Both the position numbers and the translations under genes were made by a program. From Mesotaenium endlicherianum (lineage: Eukaryota > Streptophyta > Zygnematophyceae > Zygnematales > Mesotaeniaceae): a DNA stretch of 64,000 bases. This document shows, piece by piece, positions 1 through 8,351 of the stretch; the first letter of the stretch is position 1; every line of letters begins with the position of its first letter. The notes below the pieces were generated by a model. The model had not been told where the DNA came from. It searched no databases and worked only from the letters and a program-made list of their open reading frames with translations. The stretch lies in assembly GCA_009602735.1 (NCBI GenBank), contig WELA01002708.1, positions 124,001 to 188,000 of the forward strand, given 5' to 3'.

Positions 1-3000
1 ACCAGTTTCAGTTGGACGAGAGCGGTGGTAAGCGGCATCAGCGCAGGGCCTGGAAGCGGAGGACCTAATGTCAATGAACAACTCAACAATACCACGCTCC
101 TGCCCAGGACTGTTACTTATGTGTACACATTAACCGCCAATACCTATGGTTGTTCCAACAACCAAAATGTGTCTTTAACAGTAAACCCCGTTCCATCTAT
201 AGCTGCACAATCTGTTACTTCCTGTAGTGGCAACGTATTCATGATCTCTCCTTCACCTGCACCGGCAGGAACATCGTATACATGGCAGGCTCCCGTGATC
301 TCGCCTGCTGGCGCTATTACAGGAGGTGGTACCAATACCATTGGACAGAACTATATTGGGCAAGCACTTACCAACAACAGCGGAGCTTCCGCTACTGCTA
401 CTTATACGGTTACACCAAGTTCCTATGGATGTGTTGGAACAAATTTTACCGCCACTGTTACCGTAAACCCGGGTGGTTCGGTTGCAACGCTCAGCAGCAG
501 CCTTACACCACCCGATATATGTAGTAGCACATCGTTCTTTTATCATCCTACTTCAGCCGCTGCAGGCCCCAGCTTTAGCTGGACCCGCTTCGCAGTAGCG
601 GGCATCAGCCAAGCTGTAACAACAGGCAGTGGCGATATCAATGAAGTACTGACCAATACCACTTATCTGCCGGTTACTGTCAAGTACGCCATTACTACCA
701 CATCCAATGGCTGCTCCAATACACAGGATATTGCAGTTAATGTGAATCCTTCTACAGTGTTAAGCACTTCGCTTACACCGCCTGCTGTGTGTAGTAATAC
801 GGTATTCAGTTATACGCCTATGAGCCAAACAGCCAACACTGCATTTAACTGGACCAGGGCATCTGCAAATGGCATCAGCAATGCAGCGGCCAGCGGAACC
901 GGCAATCCCAATGAAACCCTGATCAACACGACCAGCAGTACCATTCAGGTTACCTACATCTATAATCTCATCACACCCAATGGTTGTACCAATAACCAAT
1001 CGGTGGTGGTGAATATCAATCCAACGCCTACACTGAGCAGTACACAAACTCCCAATGCTGTATGTAGTGGCAGCACCTTCAATTATATTCCTACTTCTGC
1101 TACGGCAGGCGCTACTTTTACCTGGAACAGAGCGGTAGTTACTTCTATCAGCAACGGAGCGGGCAATGGTACTTATAACCCGGCAGAGATACTGGTTAAT
1201 ACCAGCCTCAACCCGGTGAATGTACCTTATACCTATACCATCAGCGCCAATAACTGTTCCAGTACGGCTATTGTTACCGTTCCCATTAACCCGGTACCCA
1301 ATATTGCCAACCAAACACTGGCGGCTTGCAGCAATACTGTATTCAATCTTACACCTGTCAGTGTTCCATCCAACACCACTTATACCTGGACGGCGCCTGT
1401 GATTGCACCTGTTGGCGCAATTTCTGGCGGATCTGCACAAACAACCGGTCAGGCCAGCATCAGCCAGTTGCTCACCAACCAGACCATCAACTCCGCTACG
1501 GCTACCTATACGGTTACTCCCACTGCGGCAGGATGTACCGGCGCATCATTTACAGCCACGGTTACCCTCAACCCTGTTCCTGCTGCTGCCAACCAGTTGC
1601 TGGCAGCTATATGCAGCGGTAACGCGTTTAATTATACTCCCGCCAGCATGCCGGCAGGAACTACTTATACCTGGAGCAATCCGTTGCTGGCGCCTGCGAG
1701 CGGTTTAACAGGCGGCAGTGCACAGCCGATCAGCCAGACTTCCATCGGGCAATCGCTCAGCAGCGTCAATAATATCATGGATACGGCCACTTATACGGTA
1801 ACGCCTTCCACCAATGGATGTGCAGGTAATACCTTCACTGTTACCGTACCGGTTAAACCGGTACCGATCCTTTTCAGCATGACCGACACCATTTGTTCCG
1901 GTACGCCGTTCAGTATACTGCCTTCACCGGTACCGGCCAACACAACATACACCTGGCCCACACCGGTGGTATTTCCATTTGGTTCAGTGATCAACGGCGG
2001 CCAGCAAACCACGCCGGTGCCCACTATTTCGCAAACCCTTGTGAACACTACCGCCGCCACCGGTCAGGTTGTATATACCATTACGCCGGTAGCTACCGGC
2101 TGCACAGGCGCACCTTTTACACTAACGGCTGTAGTAGGTGTACCGCTGCCACCCATAGCCAACCAATCAACCATTATCTGTAGCGGTACCAGCTTCAATA
2201 TGACGCCGGCTACTGCGCCGCCCGGTACCACATATACCTGGAGTGTGCCGGTGGTGAGTCCCGCCGGCAGTGTATTGGGATTAAGTGCTGCTGTTACTCC
2301 ACAGACCATCATCAGTCAAACCCTTACCAACCTCATCAATGTCAACGATACCGTGGTGTATTTTGTGCGGCCTTACAATACCGGTTGCCAGGGTAATATT
2401 TTCACCGCTACTGTTCGCGTAATGCCATCACCCAAAGCCAATATCACCGGCAAAGCAGTGATCTGTGCTTATCCGCAAGACACGCTGTCTATCAGCTTTA
2501 CCGGTAACGCACCCTGGAGTTTCAACTATACCGATACCACCGGTGTATCGCGTACTGTTTCGGGTATCAAAACATCGCCCTATACCTGGATCACGCCTTC
2601 TTTGCGCAATGCTACCAGCCAGACTTTCGCCATCAGTGGTGTAAAAGAAATGGCTTGCAGCAACCTCACCGATACTTTCTATTTCTCCCAAAGGATCAAT
2701 CACCTGCCTGTTGGTAAGATCGTTTCGTTGCACGGTAATTATATCTGCAATAATATCCTGGATACCTTGTATGTTGTTTCACTGCCTTCCGATACCGTCA
2801 GTTACCAGTGGTTGCTGAACGGAGTGCCAATTACCGGAGCCACCACCGATTCCATCGGCACGCTCACACCCGGTAAGTACAATGCAAGACTCACCAACCA
2901 GTTCGGTTGCGTAGATACGGCAGCATCCAATCTGGGATTGATATTGATCAATAAACCCATCCTCAAACTCAGTTACGACTCTTATTGCATCAACAAGTTG

Positions 3001-3723
3001 ATACATTTTACCAACCTCACCGATACTACTTTCACCGGCACCGTTCAATGGTTATGGAATCTGGGTGATAGTACATCGGCCAATACCTATCATGCCACGG
3101 ATACTTATCTCACGGGAGGCGACAGGCATATACGGCTCACAGCTACCCAAGCCAACTGCGCTTCGTATAGTGTATCGCTAGATACTACCTTCACCATACA
3201 GGTACCGATTGCGGCAGTACGATTACCATCGATCAGTGCTTACAAGAGTGTACCTACTATGATCGCGGGAAGATACCTGCCAGGTTATACTTACCAGTGG
3301 AATCCTACCAGGGGCATCACTTCACCCAACAGCGACAGCACCATTTTCAACCATTCGCAAACACAGCAATACCTGGTAAATTTGATTTCTTCGGGAGGAT
3401 GTTATACACCTGATACTTTATTGGTGCGGGTCTTCGACAACAACATGGTAGATATCCTGGTTCCGCGATCTTTCACACCCAATGGCGATGGTGTCAACGA
3501 CATATTGTATTCCTATCATGCAGGGCTGAAGGAGTTTCATTATTTCAAAATATACAACCGGTACGGACAATTGATGTTTGAAACCCGTGACCCCGATGCA
3601 GGCTGGAATGGCACAGCAGGGGGAACGGCGCAGCCGATGGGTATTTATATATGGATTGCTGAAGGCCTTGCAGTAGATGGCAGCCTGGTTAGAAAAACCG
3701 GGGAAACACTTTTATTACGCTGA
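1..3723 (+). CDS. Giant PKD-like repeat surface protein with type IX secretion C-terminal domain (5' end outside window)
   Basis: The frame is open from base 1, so the visible 1240 codons are the C-terminal part of a longer protein. Residues up to about 810 are roughly nine tandem PKD/Ig-like units of about 92 aa. Each has a conserved Cys near its start, a central W(T/N)R or YTW core, a GC pair and a closing VNP. After these come one more divergent unit, an Ig-like and a PKD-like segment. From about residue 1154 a gliding-motility/CHU_C domain follows (RSFTPNGDGVND ... NRYGQLMFE ... GIYIW). Proteins of this type are exported by the type IX system and anchored on the surface as adhesins or motility factors. 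The stop overlaps the next start by one base, which suggests coupling to its PorP/SprF partner. The exact role is unknown. Confidence 0.9.
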   Translation, partial: TSFSWTRAVVSGISAGPGSGGPNVNEQLNNTTLLPRTVTYVYTLTANTYGCSNNQNVSLTVNPVPSIAAQSVTSCSGNVFMISPSPAPAGTSYTWQAPVISPAGAITGGGTNTIGQNYIGQALTNNSGASATATYTVTPSSYGCVGTNFTATVTVNPGGSVATLSSSLTPPDICSSTSFFYHPTSAAAGPSFSWTRFAVAGISQAVTTGSGDINEVLTNTTYLPVTVKYAITTTSNGCSNTQDIAVNVNPSTVLSTSLTPPAVCSNTVFSYTPMSQTANTAFNWTRASANGISNAAASGTGNPNETLINTTSSTIQVTYIYNLITPNGCTNNQSVVVNINPTPTLSSTQTPNAVCSGSTFNYIPTSATAGATFTWNRAVVTSISNGAGNGTYNPAEILVNTSLNPVNVPYTYTISANNCSSTAIVTVPINPVPNIANQTLAACSNTVFNLTPVSVPSNTTYTWTAPVIAPVGAISGGSAQTTGQASISQLLTNQTINSATATYTVTPTAAGCTGASFTATVTLNPVPAAANQLLAAICSGNAFNYTPASMPAGTTYTWSNPLLAPASGLTGGSAQPISQTSIGQSLSSVNNIMDTATYTVTPSTNGCAGNTFTVTVPVKPVPILFSMTDTICSGTPFSILPSPVPANTTYTWPTPVVFPFGSVINGGQQTTPVPTISQTLVNTTAATGQVVYTITPVATGCTGAPFTLTAVVGVPLPPIANQSTIICSGTSFNMTPATAPPGTTYTWSVPVVSPAGSVLGLSAAVTPQTIISQTLTNLINVNDTVVYFVRPYNTGCQGNIFTATVRVMPSPKANITGKAVICAYPQDTLSISFTGNAPWSFNYTDTTGVSRTVSGIKTSPYTWITPSLRNATSQTFAISGVKEMACSNLTDTFYFSQRINHLPVGKIVSLHGNYICNNILDTLYVVSLPSDTVSYQWLLNGVPITGATTDSIGTLTPGKYNARLTNQFGCVDTAASNLGLILINKPILKLSYDSYCINKLIHFTNLTDTTFTGTVQWLWNLGDSTSANTYHATDTYLTGGDRHIRLTATQANCASYSVSLDTTFTIQVPIAAVRLPSISAYKSVPTMIAGRYLPGYTYQWNPTRGITSPNSDSTIFNHSQTQQYLVNLISSGGCYTPDTLLVRVFDNNMVDILVPRSFTPNGDGVNDILYSYHAGLKEFHYFKIYNRYGQLMFETRDPDAGWNGTAGGTAQPMGIYIWIAEGLAVDGSLVRKTGETLLLR

Positions 3724-4754
3724 TGAAAATGACTATGATCATACTATTAAAACGATCTTTTTGTTTATTGTTATTGCTGACAATTTTCACTGGTGCATTA
3801 CAGGCGCAAGACCCTGTTTTTTCGCAGTTCTATTCATCACCGCTGAGTGTGAATCCTGCGCTGGCGGGCAATGGCAGTGCCGACTGGCGCCTCATCATCA
3901 ACCGCAGGAGCCAGTGGTTTGCCAGCGGCGTTGACCCGTTCAATACCACTTCTGTTTCTTTTGACGGTAAACTGTTCAAACAGAAAGACAAAGAAACGAA
4001 TTACATTGGCGGGGGGCTCATGTTCATGCAGGATTATGGCATGTCGGGCGCCTATAAGAACAATTCTTTTCACGGTATCCTGAGTTCGCATGTGGCCATC
4101 GATGAAAATGATTACCATGGCTTGTCGATAGGACTGGCTGCAACTTATACCAATCTCATCATCGATTATACGCAACTCAGTTTTTCGAGTCAGCTCGCTT
4201 CTTCCGGTTTCAACAGGGCGCTGCCTACCAATGAAGCGTACCTGTCTACCGTCAAACCCTATGTTTCAATGGCCGCAGGCATCACCTATACTTATACCGA
4301 TGAAAGTTCCAATTTTGATGTGGGTGTTGCAGGATACCGGTTCATGAAAACGCGCCGCTCTGCATTGAATGATTCCACGCAGCTCGATCCGCCGCATTAT
4401 AATTTTCATGCCGATTACCAGGCCTTCCTGAGCGACAGGCTGGCATTCAATGCCAATGCCGTGTACATTGTTCAGAACAGTCAGAATTTTTATTCACTGG
4501 GCGTGAACCTGGGGCATATCCTCGACGATTCGGAAACACCTACCGTTTTCAATACGGGCCTATGGTACAGGAGTAATGATGCGGTGATTCCCTACCTGGG
4601 GTTAATGTACAGGAGCTTGCAATTGGGGTTGACTTACGACGTAACCCTCTCCTCTTCCAAGAACTCACTGGGATCGATGAAAACATTCGAGTTTTCACTC
4701 ATCCTCCGTTCGCCTCAGAAAGTGGCGCATGCGATTCCTTGCCCCTGGAAATGA
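3723..4754 (+). CDS. PorP/SprF family type IX secretion membrane protein
   Basis: This is a 343-aa protein with an N-terminal signal peptide (hydrophobic residues about 6-26, then ALQAQD). It has the family hallmark DPVFSQFYSSPLSVNPALAG right after cleavage. The rest alternates short amphipathic strands as expected for an outer-membrane beta barrel, and the length is typical of PorP/SprF. SprF is needed for surface export of the giant adhesin SprB in Flavobacterium. Members are often encoded directly after a large CHU_C protein, as here, with a one-base TGA/ATG overlap. It is therefore inferred to be the dedicated export or anchoring partner of the upstream repeat protein. Confidence 0.92.
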   Translation: MKMTMIILLKRSFCLLLLLTIFTGALQAQDPVFSQFYSSPLSVNPALAGNGSADWRLIINRRSQWFASGVDPFNTTSVSFDGKLFKQKDKETNYIGGGLMFMQDYGMSGAYKNNSFHGILSSHVAIDENDYHGLSIGLAATYTNLIIDYTQLSFSSQLASSGFNRALPTNEAYLSTVKPYVSMAAGITYTYTDESSNFDVGVAGYRFMKTRRSALNDSTQLDPPHYNFHADYQAFLSDRLAFNANAVYIVQNSQNFYSLGVNLGHILDDSETPTVFNTGLWYRSNDAVIPYLGLMYRSLQLGLTYDVTLSSSKNSLGSMKTFEFSLILRSPQKVAHAIPCPWK

Positions 4755-4757
4755 CAT

Positions 4758-5141
4758 TTAAGACTTATAATAGTCTCTTTTCGCATTTTCAATTGCTTCA
4801 TTCCTTTGATGGCGCAGTTCCCTGATGCGTGACCTTCTTTCAGGACGGCTCAGGGAATGGTTCATACGAACGGAAGCAATTTTTTGCGAATAATCATGTT
4901 CCAGGTCGGCTATTTCCTGGTCAAGTTTAGAAGCTCTCGGTGAAGGCGGATAACCATAAGGATACATATAGTATGGATACCCATACCAATACGGCGAAAA
5001 GAACGGGTCGTAATAATAATAACGATGTACAATATAAGGCCGGTAATATCCACCCCTCACATAACCATGGAACTGTGCCGAAGCTGAAGTCACTGTTACA
5101 AATGAACTCATGAGTAACAATATGATAAACAACTTTTTCAT
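4758..5141 (-). CDS. Small exported Tyr-rich protein with charged helical tail, unknown function
   Basis: The 127-aa product has a clear signal peptide (MKKLFIILLLMSSF..., cleavage near ASAQ). A strikingly aromatic segment follows (residues about 25-67, dominated by Tyr, Pro, Phe and Gly). The C-terminal half is Arg/Glu/Lys-rich and probably helical or coiled-coil (from SKLDQEIADLEHDY onward). I do not recognise a named family. Such proteins are common as exported hypotheticals in Bacteroidota. It lies convergent to the PorP/SprF gene with only three bases between stops, and no partner gene is apparent. Confidence 0.75.
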   Translation of the reverse strand: MKKLFIILLLMSSFVTVTSASAQFHGYVRGGYYRPYIVHRYYYYDPFFSPYWYGYPYYMYPYGYPPSPRASKLDQEIADLEHDYSQKIASVRMNHSLSRPERRSRIRELRHQRNEAIENAKRDYYKS

Positions 5142-5226
5142 AACCCTGTTTTACATTGAATTAGATGCAAAAAGTGGGCAAAAGCAACAGGACGTTTCAG
5201 ATTATAACAATCCTATAACAGCGATG

Positions 5227-5311
5227 AAACGTCATTCCGAGCGTAGCCGAGGGATCTGCTCGAATGCTCAGCAGTTCCTTCGACTCGCTTCGCTCGCTCA
5301 GGATGACGTTT
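5227..5311. repeat. Dispersed palindromic repeat, family A (copy 1)
   Basis: An 85-bp element starts AAACGTCATTCCGAGCG and ends CGCTCAGGATGACGTTT, so its ends are inverted repeats. The centre reads TCGAATGCTCAGCAG. Related copies lie at 33146-33224, 51609-51748 and 52069-52148. It ends five bases from the coaE stop codon. It looks like a REP/MITE-type element; no coding capacity. Confidence 0.85.
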
Positions 5312-5316
5312 GAATA

Positions 5317-5907
5317 TCAGTCTCCCTTCTCTTGCAGGAATTTGTCGTGCAATTTCAATACCTGTGGTATCAGCAATTCCTGCTCATCGTTCAGGATCAC
5401 AAAATCGCAGAGGCGCATTTTGATCTCTTCGTTAATCTGCCTGTTCATGCGGCTGAGCACTTCCTCCCGCGAAACACCGTCTCTTTTCATCACACGGTTG
5501 ATACGCACATGGCGTGGAGCATAGACCCCGATGATATAATCAAGACCCGTAGTGGATCCTGCTTCGAAAAATAAAGCGGCTTCTTTGATGGTATAAGCAG
5601 TGGGTTGTGCATCGGCCCATTTTTCGGCTGCTGCAATGGTAACCGGGTGCACCAATGCATTGAGCTGTTCCAACCGGTAAGGATCGTTGAAGACGATATG
5701 GGCAATGTATTTTCTGTCGAGACGGTCATTATCAAAAGCGGCTGGGCCAAATAAATGAATCAGCCCTTTACGCAATGCAGGATCTTCTTCCATTAGTTTC
5801 CGGGCGGCGCTGTCGGCATCAAATACAGGAATACCCAGTATCCTGAAGATATTGGATACGGTGGTTTTCCCGCTGCCGATGCCTCCTGTTAAACCGATCC
5901 TGAGCAT
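5317..5907 (-). CDS. coaE: Dephospho-CoA kinase
   Basis: This enzyme phosphorylates the 3'-OH of dephospho-CoA with ATP, the last step of coenzyme A synthesis. The 196-aa protein starts MLRIGLTGGIGSGKTTV, with the P-loop GGIGSGKT at residues 8-15. FDADSAARKL follows, the conserved DAD signature of CoaE, and length fits the family. It is the last gene after nusB-DUF1573-yajC on the minus strand but is separated from yajC by a hairpin terminator. coaD, the preceding step of the pathway, also lies in this window at 48.5 kb. Confidence 0.95.
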   Translation of the reverse strand: MLRIGLTGGIGSGKTTVSNIFRILGIPVFDADSAARKLMEEDPALRKGLIHLFGPAAFDNDRLDRKYIAHIVFNDPYRLEQLNALVHPVTIAAAEKWADAQPTAYTIKEAALFFEAGSTTGLDYIIGVYAPRHVRINRVMKRDGVSREEVLSRMNRQINEEIKMRLCDFVILNDEQELLIPQVLKLHDKFLQEKGD

Positions 5908-5930
5908 ATTATTTCGAAGTGGGTAGAATA

Positions 5931-5963
5931 AAAAAACCTGGAACTGCAGGTACGATTCCAGGT
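5931..5963 (-). terminator. Intrinsic terminator or attenuator between yajC and coaE
   Basis: Read on the minus strand, the stem ACCTGGAA / TTCCAGGT (loop 12 nt) is followed by a run of seven T. It lies after yajC and about 25 bases before the coaE start, so it would limit read-through into coaE. Confidence 0.7.
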
Positions 5964-5997
5964 CTAAATTAATGCTTGGTTGCAGTTTTTGCTACTA

Positions 5998-6339
5998 TTA
6001 TTTTTTGTCAGCTGCAGCAGCTTTGTTGATGGCAGCTGTCCATTCCATGCTGATAGAAGATTTTTCGATCTTCAGGTAACTGCCGGGGGTTACTTCCAGC
6101 TGGATGGTATTGTCTTCATTGATCTTGTTCACCGTACCGTGGATACCTGCAATGGTTACCACTTTATCGCCTTTCTGCATATTGTCGATGAACTTTTTCT
6201 GGTCTTTTGCTTTTTTCGCTTGTGGACGGATCATGAACAGCCAGAAAACAAGGATGATACCACCCATCAATACCAATTGCATCATGCCGCCGCCCTGTTG
6301 AGGGTTCGCCGCCAGTAAAACTGAATTCAGATAAAACAT
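5998..6339 (-). CDS. yajC: Preprotein translocase subunit YajC
   Basis: A 113-aa inner-membrane protein with one transmembrane helix at about residues 19-39 (LVLMGGIILVFWLFMIRPQ). The conserved cytoplasmic YajC motif follows (QKKFIDNMQKGDKVVTIAGIHG). YajC associates with SecDF and the Sec translocon; secDF itself is encoded 5 kb away. The gene sits 15 bases after the DUF1573 lipoprotein gene, in a nusB-DUF1573-yajC cluster. The Ala/Lys-rich C-terminus is typical of Bacteroidota YajC. Confidence 0.94.
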   Translation of the reverse strand: MFYLNSVLLAANPQQGGGMMQLVLMGGIILVFWLFMIRPQAKKAKDQKKFIDNMQKGDKVVTIAGIHGTVNKINEDNTIQLEVTPGSYLKIEKSSISMEWTAAINKAAAADKK

Positions 6340-6354
6340 GTTGTTCTTTTTTTA

Positions 6355-6783
6355 TTATTCTTGAATATCGCCCGTAAAGATAAGGTCGTGATTGTAACCA
6401 TTGCGTGAATTTGTGGTAGCCAGTATACTTTTCCGAACCGTGCCCACATGCGCTTTTTTGCTATCGAAGGACCCCACCACTATGCCGGTATCGCCCGGGG
6501 CGATGGCTTGCCTGGTATAATCGGCAACCGTACAACCACAAACCGCTTTCACATCGGTGAGGTAAAGTGGCTGATGGCCGCTGTTCCTAACGCGGAAACG
6601 GATCTCGATCTGCTCTCCCATTTTGATGCTGCCGAAATTTACTACAGAATCCAGCCACTGTACCGTTGTATAATGAGCCGTATCGGCAGCGGGCTGCTGG
6701 TTCACTTTCACGGTATTATTGCAGGCCGGCAAAAAAGCCGCCACGGTTGCACAGAACAGCATACCCGTCAATATCCGTTTCAT
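6355..6783 (-). CDS. DUF1573 domain lipoprotein
   Basis: The 142-aa protein has a lipoprotein signal (lipobox LPAC, Cys about residue 21). A single DUF1573 immunoglobulin-like domain follows (VNFGSIKMGEQIEIRFRVRNSGHQPLYLTDVKAVCGCTV ... APGDTGIV). The V-C-G-C-T-V motif is characteristic. The domain resembles ASH/MSP-like beta folds; its molecular role is not established. It is five bases from nusB and 15 from yajC, so it is probably cotranscribed with both. Confidence 0.88.
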   Translation of the reverse strand: MKRILTGMLFCATVAAFLPACNNTVKVNQQPAADTAHYTTVQWLDSVVNFGSIKMGEQIEIRFRVRNSGHQPLYLTDVKAVCGCTVADYTRQAIAPGDTGIVVGSFDSKKAHVGTVRKSILATTNSRNGYNHDLIFTGDIQE

Positions 6784-6788
6784 AAGAC

Positions 6789-7718
6789 TTATATTTTGTT
6801 TTTGTATTGTATCTTATTGATCTTCCCGGCTTCGGTAAGTTCTTTATGGATATTATCCAGGATACCATTGACAAACTGTCCGCTTTGCGCCGTACTGTAT
6901 TCCTTGGCCAGGTCGATGTATTCGTTGATGGTTACTTTGGTAGGAATGGTTTCGAAGTAGAGCAATTCACAAACGCCCATACGCATCAAAATCATATCCA
7001 GTATGGCAATACGCTCTGCATCCCAGTTCTTCAATTTGGGGGTAATAAGACTGGTGGTATATTCTTTCTTTTCTAAAACAGTTTCCAGCAGGGTCTTCGC
7101 AAAGATCCATTTTTCTTCGCTCAGCATTTGCGAGAGATGGAAAGATGCGGGCTTTTGCAAATAACTCATCATCAGCTGGTCAATCATCTCGGCGTCATCG
7201 TCCCAGTTGTTGAATAATTCTTCCACGTGCGTGATGAAATATTCATTGGGTAACATAAGATGGGTGAAGATCAGTTTCAGGATCTCTTTTTCGCTGTTCT
7301 TGTCGCGGGAAGGCGTGGCAATATAAGTCTGGTATTGTTCGGTTCCGGTGAGGTCTTCGTATACTTTCTTCACCAGTTCCCTGTCGATCAGTTGCTGGGG
7401 CATATCTTTTTCGACTGCCTTTTTAAAAGAATCGTCTTCCAGTATCTGCCAGAGGAGCTGGTTACCGGCAATTTTGGTGTTTACATTGAGGTCGGCCTCG
7501 GTGGGCAGGTTGCGGGAAGCCCTTTTCTGGGCATTGACTTCGGCATAACGCGCCACTTCTGTCAGGAAATAAAGGAGGTAGACAAAAAGCTCCCGGCTCT
7601 TGTCGAGCTGCTTTTGCAACTCCCCTACCGGTTGTTTAAAAGCCGGCGTACCGTCTGCCGCTTCTATCATATACAGGAGCTGCATTACTTTTACCCGGAT
7701 ATTTCTTCTGCTGATCAT
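6789..7718 (-). CDS. nusB: Transcription antitermination factor NusB (long Bacteroidota form)
   Basis: The C-terminal part (about residues 195-305: FAKTLLETVLEKK, NWDAERIAILDMILMRMGVCELL, PTKVTINEYIDLAKEYST, FVNGILDNIHKEL) is the conserved NusB RNA-binding fold. NusB binds boxA RNA with NusE/S10 for rRNA antitermination. The protein is about 309 aa because of an N-terminal helical extension usual for this phylum. The start MISRRNIRVKVMQLLYM at 7718 is chosen over an upstream in-frame start at 7772. It matches the family N-terminus and lies 28 bases after a promoter element; the longer start would lie upstream of that element. Confidence 0.93.
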   Translation of the reverse strand: MISRRNIRVKVMQLLYMIEAADGTPAFKQPVGELQKQLDKSRELFVYLLYFLTEVARYAEVNAQKRASRNLPTEADLNVNTKIAGNQLLWQILEDDSFKKAVEKDMPQQLIDRELVKKVYEDLTGTEQYQTYIATPSRDKNSEKEILKLIFTHLMLPNEYFITHVEELFNNWDDDAEMIDQLMMSYLQKPASFHLSQMLSEEKWIFAKTLLETVLEKKEYTTSLITPKLKNWDAERIAILDMILMRMGVCELLYFETIPTKVTINEYIDLAKEYSTAQSGQFVNGILDNIHKELTEAGKINKIQYKNKI

Positions 7719-7746
7719 ATTTTCTAAGAACTCTGTTTGGGAGCGG

Positions 7747-7754
7747 CAAAGGTA
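7747..7754 (-). promoter_or_regulatory. Predicted Bacteroidota -7 element for nusB operon
   Basis: Minus strand reads TACCTTTG, an exact match to TAnnTTTG, 28 bases before the nusB start. No convincing -33 TTTG was seen. Confidence 0.5.
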
Positions 7755-7986
7755 TTGTATAAATGGGGCCATGCAAAATGTAATATGTATATTTATGCCC
7801 CGGAAAATGAAAAATTGACAGGGTTAGCAAAACTTGGTGCATATTTGCGGGCGTTTCTGACAAAGGGACTTTACCGGGCACCCACAAATGAAGCCGACTG
7901 AAATTTTGGCTTAACTAATGGTGATGGCATGGAAATCGATGGGCAGAAGCATATTATTCACTCAATTATTAAAAAATCAATAACGT

Positions 7987-8268
7987 ATGGCTAAGAAACT
8001 CAACGTTACACCTTTGCACGACAGGGTAATCGTTAAGCCTGCCGCTGCCGAAGAAAAAACTGCAGGCGGTATCATCATCCCCGACACCGCTAAAGAAAAA
8101 CCCCAACGCGGTACCATCGTAGCTGCCGGAGCCGGTAAAAAAGATGACCCGATGACCGTTAAAACCGGCGACACCGTTTTATATGGTAAATATGCAGGAA
8201 CGGAAATCCAGATCGAAGGACAGGATTTGCTGATCATGCGTGAAAGCGACATCCTTGCAATTATTTAA
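7987..8268 (+). CDS. groES: Co-chaperonin GroES
   Basis: A 93-aa protein with the full Cpn10 pattern: [10 protein letters not shown]-type start, the mobile loop [21 protein letters not shown], and [14 protein letters not shown] near the end. It forms the heptameric lid of the GroEL folding chamber. groEL follows 83 bases downstream. The 268-bp upstream region contains neither a CIRCE inverted repeat nor a perfect TAnnTTTG element; I could not identify the regulatory site. Confidence 0.97.
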   Translation: MAKKLNVTPLHDRVIVKPAAAEEKTAGGIIIPDTAKEKPQRGTIVAAGAGKKDDPMTVKTGDTVLYGKYAGTEIQIEGQDLLIMRESDILAII

Positions 8269-8271
8269 TGA

Positions 8272-8344
8272 AACAATTCGGCAATTCGACAATGAGCCGA
8301 AATAATACATTGTCAAATTATCTAATTATCAAATTGTCAAATTA
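8272..8344. repeat. Dispersed AT-rich palindromic repeat, family B (copy 1), between groES and groEL
   Basis: It starts AATTCGGCAATTCGACAAT about five bases after the groES stop and continues into inverted, degenerate copies (ATTGTCAAATTATCTAATT, CAAATTGTCAAATT). Clear relatives lie at 36455-36550 and 38484-38599. It occupies nearly the whole groES-groEL gap. Confidence 0.8.
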
Positions 8345-8351
8345 ACATAAC

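Noticed and set aside
760-1440. Minus-strand 226-codon frame inside the PKD repeat gene
   Set aside because: It is a by-product of repetitive, biased codons of the real plus-strand gene and resembles no protein family.
5110-5313. Plus-strand frame over the family A repeat
   Set aside because: It runs through the signal-peptide region of the opposite gene and the repeat itself and has no recognisable protein features.
7719-7772. Longer NusB start at 7772
   Set aside because: It adds 18 residues not typical of the family and would start upstream of the TACCTTTG promoter element.
7719-7986. CIRCE operator upstream of groES
   Set aside because: Neither TTAGCACTC nor its inverse occurs in this 268-bp region.
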